A stretch of DNA of 64,000 bases from Saxidomus purpurata (Eukaryota; Mollusca; Bivalvia; Venerida; Veneridae): positions 17,616,847 to 17,680,846 of the forward strand of contig JAFMSR010000018.1 in assembly GCA_022818135.1 (NCBI GenBank), in the 5' to 3' direction. Under the pieces are notes generated by a model that did no database searches, was not told the DNA's origin, and was given only the letters and a program-made list of their open reading frames with translations. Shown in pieces: positions 56,601-64,000 of the stretch. Made by a program: the position numbers and the translations under genes. The stretch's first letter is position 1, and every line of letters begins with the position of its first letter.

Positions 56601-59422
56601 GCCCAGGTCGTTGCATCTCCGTTTGACGGAGGAGCCGCGCCTACTGTGACTGTTCGTGTTTGTACATTTTTCGAAAACTCGCTGGCAGCTTCTCGCTGTT
56701 CGTTGTCCATACTGAATCCACCACCGATATTAAATAAGCCAGAGTAACTTGCTCGTACACCGGCACTGAATTGTGTTTTTTGAGTTTTTTTGAAAAACGA
56801 AGATGTCATATTGTGTTCATAAGTAAATCTCGCACCAAATGTGGCCCCAGCCAGAAAATGCGTACCGAACTTATCCATAAATTCAATATATGTTGTATTT
56901 GATTTAGCCTTGTCAAGCTTACTAAGCCATATAAGAAACTCTTCGTCAAATGTCGGTACCAATGAAGCCTCTTCACGAAGTTTTACGAAGTAATAATCAC
57001 AACGCGCAGACGATATCACAATAACAGAGTTATGTTGAGATAGTGAGCTGCTCGCTTTCTTATACCCAAAACTTCTAGAAAAAGATGCGACATACCCACC
57101 ACCACTTACTTCCGCTATTACTGATAGGGCGTTTGCAAGGTCTTTCTCCGTCTCCACAGTAGTTGATGAAAATGACGTCACACATGACACGTCAGGTATA
57201 ACTATAACGCCATTTGGAACGCTAAATCGACAATCTGCCGTCTGTCTTTTTTGTGAATAATCGGCTCTGAATATCGGGCGGGTAAAACCAGGGTCGTGAG
57301 AGTCTGCAAGCGGAAAACCTCGGTAAATATCGTAACCAAGGAAAGAATAATCGATGTTCGGAAAGGAATGCTTGAATTGAGATTCCACACAATCCTGAAT
57401 CAGGTGATCTTGCCTAATGCCTGTAAAATGAAAAAACAAGTAGCTGTTTTCCTCAATAATAAAACGAGGTAACAGAGTTTTAAACAAACGCAATGGTTAT
57501 CAAAACGTTCGATCAAAAATCAAAACAAAACACAACACGGATAGTGGCAATTTATGTTACTATTGGAGGATAATTTTAGCTTTGTTGATACAAAGAACAA
57601 AAAAAATCAACAGCTATATTGGGGACAGGATAAGACCATATAAGCATCATTGGCGTACTTGTTACTAGCAGAGCGCCAGTGGTGTATGTACGCGAAAGGT
57701 GAACTGTATAATATATTAAAAACATGAGTTGAACGTACAAAATCATGTTTCATAGCACAAAAAAGTTACCAAAAACGTATTTTGAAATGTCTTTGGTCCA
57801 AACAAGCTGTATACCTGATACCATTTTAACGACTAACCGTTGAAAGCTTTCGTTATCATCCGTTAGTAATAAATCCACAATGATTGGCTGATTATAACAC
57901 AAAAAAAAAGCTATTCATAAATAATAAAATACCGTGATCAAGTTTCGGTAAGAATCCATATAAATTGTGGTGGTAACTTTAAGAAGTTCCATATTTAAAA
58001 AAGTACAGAACCTCCAGACTGTCTTACGAAATTTGACTTTGTTATAGAACTACACTGAGATATTATGCCCATGGACATACATGTATAGATCAGGTTTGGG
58101 GATAAATGTAAATGAAAAAAAGAGAAAATTTTAGTACTAAGAGAATGTTTTGCCACACTAACTAAACGTATTCAAACTGGCCATCATGGCTGCGAATATT
58201 TAAGGTTACTCTTTACAATGTTGAAAATCAAAGTAGCGAAAAAAAACCCAATCCAAGTGAAATGACCTACTTACTTGAGAGATGTTTTGAGATACATGTA
58301 GTGATAATCGGGAACAATAAAATTAAGTCCCAAAATTAGAAAATTCAAGGACAGTAACTCATGAGTGACTTGTGTAATCTTGCTGGTTATCAAACTTGTT
58401 TTTGCCATAACAATATTCGGACTCATCCATAATCATAAACTGATACTCATTTGAAATGCAAATCTTTATTCAAGAGGCCAAATGTTGTGTCTTTTAACAG
58501 TAATGGCGTCTCACCAATGTTGAGGAAAAATTTCCGGGCGTCCGACATCTGTGTTTTAGCACTATCCGCAGTTTTTACACCGTCTATCATTCCATTGTCA
58601 GAAACAAGATGTTCCGCTAAAGGAGTGTGTTCAATGCTCTTCCCGCTGTAATAACAATTAGATTTACCTCCTTTTTGAAGAGTCTAAACTCCATTTTAAG
58701 GACTACACTTTGACAATTTTCGCTTCTGAACAAAAATCTCTTTTAGACATGGCTTCAATTTGTCTCTTTCTACATTTAGTCCCGTTTCTTTCAGCTACAC
58801 ACATAACATACTATAATGTTTGCAAATTATCATAACTCTTTTCTACGCCTCTTACTCTGACCCAAAACAATAGATATAGTTTTTAGGCTACACTTTGGCC
58901 AAAGACAATTTACATAACTTGATAAGAAATGGTGCACTTCTATATATGTAGTTTGTATATAAGTGCTACATTTTACCCAACATTTTACATAGTCTGAAAA
59001 CTACTGTGATGGCTACACTTTGACCAAAGTCATTTCAGAGTTTGAACAATAATGTAAATGTTGCACCCTTGACTCAATAATGCTATATCTCCTGAACAAA
59101 GATGTAAGTGCTTCATTTTGACCCCAAACATTATACATTGTATAGTTTAAGTACAGTAACTAATAAATTGTATATAAGGCGCCATCAGAACACGATTTTT
59201 GTTAATACATTTTATAGTACGGCAAAGCATTTTCAAAAGTATGGTGCTCAATTATACATGTGATTTTAAATCAATTAATCATTACTTGCAGCAAACTTAC
59301 TTCAGTCTGTTGACCTCTGCAATCAGGTAAATTAAAACTGAGGCCGTCAGAATAACGATACCTAAGTATATATACCAACTCCATCTCCGTACAACATACC
59401 GCAAACGTTCCCATGTAGGCAT
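53390..59422 (-). CDS. Membrane-anchored MACPF protein with C-terminal VMO-I beta-prism, 6 exons
   Basis: Exons in transcript order are 59301-59422, 58515-58645, 56398-57420, 55734-55849, 53878-54075 and 53390-53638, with phases 2, 1, 1, 0, 0 and GT-AG borders, giving 612 residues. MACPF proteins oligomerise and insert beta-hairpins into membranes (perforin, complement). Layout: a basic N-terminus and hydrophobic helix at about 17-35 with no cleavage-like site, predicting a type II signal anchor; a linker with an amphipathic look (41-85); MACPF about 105-390 with the family signature Y-X6-FGTH (FGTH at 269-272) and a GGG turn after it; then from about 427 three repeats of the vitelline membrane outer layer protein I fold, the first with GDDTGLN and the third with NDDTALN. 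The VMO-I part may bind carbohydrate, by analogy with its beta-prism. Likely role is immunity or egg defence, an inference. Whether it is cleaved from the membrane is unknown. Confidence 0.88.
53878..54075 (-). CDS. MACPF gene exon 5: VMO-I repeats 1-2
   Basis: It has 66 codons, phase 0 both sides (TTCTTTCAG ... ATG|GTAAGC). It starts TEPDQGDGDDTGLNAVKLIC, completing repeat 1, then GIWGTY and a cysteine of repeat 2. Confidence 0.9.
54076..55733 (-). other. MACPF gene intron 4, containing a SINE
   Basis: A 1.66-kb intron. It contains the family 2 SINE at 54,825-55,045 in the opposite orientation to the gene. The remainder is AT-rich. Confidence 0.8.
54825..55045 (+). repeat. tRNA-derived SINE, family 2, best copy
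   Basis: Box A TGGTGCATAGGTAACACG and box B GGGTTCGATCCCCACC are well preserved and spaced as in a tRNA. The body is CTCATTGCCTTTCTCTCTCT and TTGATTCCATCTGGAAAGAG, ending in an A/T-rich tail. Related, more decayed copies lie at 6,035 and 4,285. Confidence 0.85.
55734..55849 (-). CDS. MACPF gene exon 4: start of VMO-I domain
   Basis: The acceptor TATTTTCACAG fits; the donor AAG|GTCTGC is acceptable but weak. It contains WDFNKKT, DWGLAEFCPKGMFAIGYNLK. Joined reading with exon 5 restores the LKxEPxQGxGDDTxLN pattern of VMO-I, which supports the junction. Confidence 0.88.
55850..56397 (-). other. MACPF gene intron 3
   Basis: A 548-base AT-rich intron with a short G-rich patch near 55,995-56,030. 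No exon. Confidence 0.75.
56398..57420 (-). CDS. MACPF gene exon 3: complete MACPF domain
   Basis: It is 1,023 bases, phase 1 both sides, between TCATTTTACAG and ATAA|GTAAGT. Nearly the whole pore-forming domain is in one exon. It has the Y-X6-FGTH signature, cysteine pairs in the N-terminal half, and glycine-rich turns around the two segments expected to become membrane hairpins. No frameshift or stop interrupts it. Confidence 0.93.
57421..58514 (-). other. MACPF gene intron 2
   Basis: A 1.1-kb AT-rich intron in phase 1. No repeat was clearly recognised. Confidence 0.75.
58515..58645 (-). CDS. MACPF gene exon 2: linker
   Basis: The acceptor TATTACAG and donor TTG|GTGAGA bracket 131 bases. 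Phase 2 in and phase 1 out fit both neighbours exactly. It encodes a polar stretch (GKSIEHTPLAEHLVSDNG ... FFLNI) between membrane anchor and MACPF domain. Confidence 0.8.
58646..59300 (-). other. MACPF gene intron 1 with degenerate repeats
   Basis: About four imperfect units carry 'ctacactttgaccaaa' words between 58,690 and 59,130, suggesting an old tandem array. No exon. Confidence 0.6.
59301..59422 (-). CDS. MACPF gene exon 1: N-terminal signal anchor
   Basis: ATG at 59,422 opens MPTWERLRYVVRRWSWYIYL, followed by about 15 more hydrophobic residues and ENRL-like polar residues. Five basic residues precede the hydrophobic stretch, so the N-terminus should stay in the cytosol. The donor is AA|GTAAGT, phase 2. 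Further 5' UTR exons may exist upstream. Confidence 0.8.
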
Positions 59423-59659
59423 TTTCTGAAAAAAAAGTATACTTTATACAAGAAATAGTTTTATCACAGGTGTTAAAGTAACTGTCCAATTCCTGACATG
59501 AATTTATATTTCGTTTGCTTCCCATATACACACATCGTGTAGAAGCTCGCTGTGGGGATTGTACTTCCCCCGGCTTTGTTTTGTTTCTTTACATTCACAT
59601 ATGACATTTAGCCCATTTAATAAATTATGCTTTAATTTTCAGGTCTGTGAAGTTGGCTT

Positions 59660-60172
59660 GTACATCGTAGTTGGGTATTCAAATGTTTATTCGCGAATAT
59701 CAAGCTGGCAGTTGGTTATTCAGATGTTTATTCGACAAAATACACCCAGCTTGCAGTTGGTAGTTCAGATGTATATTCGCGAATATACATCTTGTAGTTG
59801 GTCATTCAAATGTGTATTCGTGAATATCGAGCTGGTAGTTGGTTATTCAGATGCTTATTCGCCAAAATACATCCAGCATGCACTTGGTAGTTCAGATATT
59901 TATTCGCGAATATACAGCTTGTAGTTGGGCATTCAAATGTTTATTTGCGAATATCGAGCTGGTAGTTGGTTATTCAGATGTTTATTTGACAAAATACATC
60001 CAGCTTGCAGTTGGTAGTTCAGGTGTTTATTCGCAAATATACAGCTTGTAGTTGGACATTCAAACGTTAATTTGCGAATATCGAGCTGGTACATGTAGTT
60101 GGTTATTCAGATGTTTATTCGCCAAAATACATCCAGCTTGCAGATGGCAGTTCAGATGTTTATTCGCCAATT
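59660..60172 (+). repeat. Higher-order tandem repeat, about 127-bp period of three ~42-bp units
   Basis: The basic unit reads like AGTTGGTTATTCAGATGTTT then ATTCGCGAATAT or ATTCGCCAAAATACATCCAG then CTTG. Three unit types alternate (CGCGAATAT-CAAGCTGG, GACAAAATAC-CCAGCTTG, CGCGAATATACAGCTTG), giving about four rounds of 127 bases. Frames across it are repetitive by consequence and 127 is not a multiple of three, so it is not a coding repeat. Confidence 0.9.
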
Positions 60173-60440
60173 TTATACTACTGCTGTCTATTTGTTTATT
60201 CTTCTCGCAAACTATCGATCAATATACTACACTTTGTGAAGTTGAAAATACTCATGCTGTTGAATTTCTGGAAATGTGTATATTATTCAAGTAGTTTGGA
60301 TTCCATCAACTGCGTCTTTAATATAGACTCATTATAATTGAAATACTGCCTACTTTATATAGTTTAGACAGTTCTTACATGATGTAACCTGGTACATATA
60401 TGTACAAATAATGTTGATTGTTGTTGTTGTTTCTGGTCAG
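60173..60440. other. Short non-coding stretch
   Basis: AT-rich sequence with no recognised feature. Confidence 0.4.
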
Positions 60441-60504
60441 GTTTGATGAAATTCCACAAGTGTTTTTTGAGAAGAAATCATTTGAAGCAATCGTGGACGA
60501 CTGA
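60441..60504 (+). CDS. Possible terminal exon, short
   Basis: After TTTCTGGTCAG the frame FDEIPQVFFEKKSFEAIVDD ends in TGA (60,502-60,504). It needs one incoming base to complete the first codon. Composition is protein-like, but 20 codons is too short to be sure and no upstream exon was found. Confidence 0.25.
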
Positions 60505-60654
60505 AATTCATCGATCCTTAAACTGCATGGTCAGCTAAAAAGAATCACTAGAGTAACAATATATGTCAATCAAAGAAAGTCACAGTCATGTTTTATTTTT
60601 AACGTTGTTCTTGTTTAACGCACGTTTCAACCGTATTTAGGTCAGTTTTTACAG

Positions 60655-60865
60655 GCAGGTAATTTATGTAACCATCGTTCCACCACATACGGCAGAAAAA
60701 GTGTCAAGCGTATATCAGCAGGCAATCGATAAGTTTTGGGGATTAGGAGTTTACGGAAACAACTACGGTTCGGTAATATCCGTAAATAACGGTCAGGGTC
60801 ATAAATCATTGATTATCGATTGTACTGGAACATTGCCTAAGGGAGATATTGAACTTGACGCGTAA
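60655..60865 (+). CDS. Possible terminal exon with TPM-like (MOLO1-like) pattern
   Basis: After CAGTTTTTACAG the frame runs 69 codons to TAA (60,863-60,865), needing one incoming base. It has VIYVTIVPP, then DKFWGLGVYGNNYGSVISV and a glycine near the end of SLIIDCTG. The order beta-strand, helix, W-G-L-G, G-hydrophobic strand, TG is like the TPM domain (TLP18.3/Psb32/MOLO-1). No upstream exon was found, so it may be a gene end or a pseudogene piece. Confidence 0.45.
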
Positions 60866-60950
60866 CTTTTGTTAAAATCTTATGTTTTAATTTTTATCAT
60901 TTCTACCTGAAGATAAAGAAAATTCAGCATTATCATTCACATTACTTGCA

Positions 60951-60952
<2 letters not shown>

Positions 60953-61005
<53 letters not shown>

Positions 61006-61006
61006 G
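60953..61006. repeat. (AAT)n microsatellite
   Basis: About seventeen uninterrupted AAT/ATA triplets. Confidence 0.97.
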
Positions 61007-62699
61007 TTATGTTTTAACTAGTGAGCACTATTTCATTACAGTCACATCATCAGTCATAAAAATAGTCACAGAATAATCCAAAAGCTACAAAATTCGTGAA
61101 TTTTGACATAATAATGAGAATGAATCTAGTGTGCACTTGATTTTTCATAATCGGCTAATCCCTTTACACGTGCGTAACGTTTGCTCGTGAGAATTGTTTA
61201 AAATTGTAGACCTGTTATTTTCAAGTACAGACGCACACGGCAAGTCTGTTGCAAAAGTATGGTGTGCTTTAGAAACGTAAATAGATGGACCTACATGTCC
61301 CCGGTAAATAGTACGTCAACTTGTTTTATTTTGCGATCTTAAATTCCTAATCAGTGTTATTCCTGATCTGATAAAGACTGACATTTGATTTCGGTAGGCT
61401 TTTTTAATTTGAGAAATAGAACAGTTTCCTTTCAGAATATCAATAGATTTTACATACTCTAGTAAACGCTTGATGTTGAATGCCTTAAAAAGTATGTGAT
61501 TTTTCATCACATGGCTTGAAAATATAATTAACATTGTAGAAGAAATAAGGATTTATTGTAGAAAAAAAACTTTTCCATTTCTGCAGTAGAATAATACCTG
61601 TTACATTTTACAAAAATTGTCATTTAATACTCTGCACACAGATCAAACCTTGCGTGTTTCTTTTTTCTTCTCTTTTTGTTAATGTAATAATCAGCTTATT
61701 TCTTCGGGAAGAGAAACAAAAGATACGAGTAATAAGACTACCTGGTTTTGACCTGTGTATAATGAAAACTAGCTTTGGTCTGGAAGAAACTCTGTGTTGA
61801 CACCTATAAAATGAAACCAATTTCAGCGGAGCGAATTCTTGCCTTTCACTCGAGACAAAGAGAAATGTAAAACAAAATATAAAGTACCCGTGCAAGTGTT
61901 TCGAAATAAAAATGCATGCATAGTGAATCTTTTATGTGTTGCAAATTAACATCAAAAGCTAAATAATATTATTGATAATTATACTGAAAATTTCATGGAT
62001 CCTCGCTATAAAGACGATATCATGTATATCCGGTTTCAATGAAAGGTTTTGCCTTTTTATGAACAAAAAACTGAAGATTCTAACCCAGTTTGCATTTTAA
62101 TGTAAAACAAAACCCAATATACAACGTTTAAAGATCATGGTAAATGTTACGTAATGTCCGGCCATAAAACTTATCGATGGCCTGAAGCAGTTAGATCAAT
62201 CATTCGGAAGTGTTCGGCCAGCATTACGGAAGCAACCGAGCTCCGATCGTAAAAATGAAATTATATACCTGTTAAACAAAACCTTAAAAAAAGACCATTC
62301 TCTTCTTTTTTTATTTTTATATAAAATATATCACTTAAATGGAGAATGATTGTTTTATTCAATCCCGTTTGTGATTCTAAAATAAGTGTTATAGTTTTTG
62401 AACAAATTGAAGATAAGCTGCAAAATTTTCACTTAAAATTGTGACATTTTGGGCGTTTTACTATATATTATATAGTAAAACGACGGGTACAGTTTTTAAG
62501 TTAAAAAAAGACCAAACAAATAAAGTCTCAGAAAAATAAAAAAATATTCATTAAAAAGGGGAAATGTTATATTTTATCGTCCCGTTTGTGATTTTTAAAA
62601 AAACTTTATTAGTTAAAATGTTATCGCGAGTTAATGACAGCGCTCCTATTCAAACCTATAGTAAATTTGTGGCGTGTATTGGCCCCGGCTGTGACACTT
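61007..62699. other. Non-coding stretch
   Basis: No exon or recognised repeat. AT-rich. A minus-strand frame of about 60 codons near 61,316-61,510 has no splice or family support. Confidence 0.45.
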
Positions 62700-62860
62700 T
62701 TTCTGCCACATGAGTACTAGATCACTTTCCTCCGTAAAAAACATCCACATTTTCAAATCAAGAGACATGGTCGGTAGCAGGGCTCAAACACAAAACCCTA
62801 AATCTATGAGAGGTTACAGAGACTCTTAACCACTCGACCACGGAGGCGGTCTTTTTCAAC
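62700..62860 (-). repeat. tRNA-derived SINE, family 3
   Basis: On the minus strand the head is CTCCGTGGTCGAGTGGTTAA (box A) and GTTTTGTGTTTGAGCCCTG (box B). The body runs on with GTGGCAGAAAAAGTGTCAC, ending near 62,690. It differs from the other two families in its body. Confidence 0.7.
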
Positions 62861-63127
62861 GTTACAATGGATCACTCATCCGTTTGAAATAATACGTGGG
62901 GTTTAGCGGGTTCGTCGTTGCCTTTGCCTGTTGCCATCGGCACAGCCAAAGAACGGCACAACAACACACTTGAAAATATCGCTCCGTCGTGGGCGAAAGA
63001 ATGACATATTAGGATCCGTCGTCGTGTCGCCTCCGACAGACCGAAAAGACGATAATTATTGGACGTCGTTTTATGGGGTTTACATTTGTGTCGTTCCTTT
63101 GTAGGGTTAACGCATGTTTTTTTGTGT
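62861..63127. other. CG-richer non-coding stretch
   Basis: CG dinucleotides are more frequent than elsewhere in the window. No gene frame with splice support. Confidence 0.4.
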
Positions 63128-63228
63128 TATAACATCTGCAGAAACCCGAGGGATGGTTGGTACCCGAGCCCGTTAGGGCGAGGGCACCAACATATCCCGA
63201 GGGTTTCTGCAGGTGTTATAACACGAAT
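63128..63228. repeat. Near-perfect palindrome (foldback element)
   Basis: The arms GTGTTATAACATCTGCAGAA plus ACCCGAGGGATGGTTGGT pair with ACCAACATATCCCGAGGGT plus TTCTGCAGGTGTTATAACAC. The loop contains CGAGCCCGTTAGGGCGAGGG, itself palindromic. The loop resembles that of the hairpin at 43,216-43,369 (CGAGCC-TTAGG-CGA). Confidence 0.9.
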
Positions 63229-64000
63229 AAACGTTCGTTAGCGCTATTCTAGCATAAATAACATAAAAAATCATAGAAATAAAAATGAAACGCTCTTACT
63301 GGTACGACGTTCAAAAATGCGCGGGACAACGTCCGTGTTGTTTACGTCATATTTATGACGTCACCAGCGGTTTTTAAGCCCGGCACTGTTGACGCCGTAC
63401 ATGATGTAAGACTTGGAAGACAGGTCCATTGTTTACAATGGCCCTGTACTGCGCATAAATGAAAACGGGTTATAACGGCGCGTGAATCTCCCCGTTAACA
63501 CACGTTTTTTCTCCTGTTAAAACACCGGCAAAATGGGCAAAAACAGCACATTTTATGCTAGAATGTTCTGTCACACTACATTTGCCTTCATGTCGTCATT
63601 TCGGCATAACGGTTAAAATTGTCGTTTTGTCGCATGGGCAACAGGGCGAAAGTGGCTGAAATCAGCCTCCGTACATAAGTCAAACACGATATCAGTACGT
63701 GACACCAGTCTAAATTGATAAACTACAGGTACTTCAAATATTCAGAAACCTACATGAAAACGATTACGAAAACTATCTTTACACATGTATAAAATTATAT
63801 CAAACGTCTATACTAATCGTTTTTGTTGTGAACCATCCGACAATATTAAATGAGCCACGGGACGACCGATCAAAGTATCAATCCTTTATGTATATGTGTA
63901 CAGTCTTAAGTACTACACAAATCTCACTACAGCATTTATTGTAATGGTTTGCGGACAAACACCGCAAAGTCGATACCCATGCTACAAGTCCCAGGGACAT
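63229..64000. other. Non-coding end of window
   Basis: CG-containing, with a further GGTTATAACGGCGC stretch and CTCCCCGTTAACACACG. This probably belongs to the same repeat neighbourhood as the palindrome. No gene. Confidence 0.4.

Noticed and set aside
59660..60294. Long plus-strand frames encoding repeated VGYSDVYS-like peptides
   Set aside because: The 127-base period is not a multiple of three and every frame shows the repeat, so they follow from the DNA tandem array.
61316..61510. Minus-strand frame of about 60 codons starting MKNHILFK
   Set aside because: No homology, splice site or codon evidence; AT-rich chance frame is more likely.
62780..62850. Possible tRNA gene on the minus strand
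   Set aside because: Box-like motifs belong to a SINE head continuing into a repeat body; no proper acceptor stem.

Overview
This window reads as animal nuclear DNA, most likely from a marine bivalve mollusc. It is AT-rich, its genes are split by GT-AG introns, and it is packed with tRNA-derived SINEs, short inverted-repeat DNA elements, tandem arrays and two large dispersed repeat families. I recognise those families from general knowledge as typical of heterodont (venerid-like) bivalves; that taxonomic call is inference. There are no operons, phage or CRISPR.

Four genes can be assembled exon by exon with matching splice phases. (1) 6,985-12,140, minus strand: the survival motor neuron gene SMN, with Gemin2-binding segment, Tudor domain, proline-rich part and YG box. 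All recovered introns are phase 0. The first exon is uncertain and lies in a duplicated, noisy stretch at 13.8-16.1 kb. (2) 16,720-25,173, plus strand: a large zinc-finger protein (about 1,950 residues recovered, 5' end missing). It has a 4.7-kb exon, one C2HC-like and six C2H2 fingers, and a C-terminal tail with a motif repeated three times. (3) 38,325-44,905, minus strand: a Bax/Bak-like Bcl-2 family protein of 254 residues with BH3, divergent BH1, BH2 and a C-terminal membrane anchor. (4) 53,390-59,422, minus strand: a 612-residue predicted type II membrane protein joining a MACPF (perforin-type) domain to a complete VMO-I-like beta-prism of three repeats. Weaker coding signals are two possible first exons (48,058 and 50,944) and two possible terminal exons near 60.4-60.9 kb, one of which resembles a TPM domain.

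Region by region: 1-4.2 kb is gene-free AT-rich DNA. 4.2-6.3 kb holds dispersed repeats. 7-16 kb is SMN, with a 50-bp minisatellite, an intronic pogo-like element and a duplicated 5' region. 16-25 kb is the zinc-finger gene, with a hAT MITE in an intron. 25.4-34 kb is a repeat block: a duplicated segment, ACAGTACT-rich tracts, and two inverted copies of an element that carries five perfect AGGTCA-N3-TGACCT palindromes. 34-38.3 kb is AT-rich and may be the Bax-like gene's 3' UTR. 38.3-45 kb is the Bax-like gene, whose introns hold an inverted pair of small MITEs, a foldback hairpin and an element with repeated subterminal motifs. 45-53 kb is mostly non-coding, with a long poly-C tract. 53-59.5 kb is the MACPF gene. 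59.6-64 kb has a 127-bp higher-order tandem repeat, a possible coding exon, an AAT microsatellite, a SINE and a palindrome.

SMN and the zinc-finger gene point away from each other and may share a 5' region. The four genes otherwise have no evident joint pathway. They cover snRNP assembly, transcription regulation, apoptosis and probable membrane attack or immunity.
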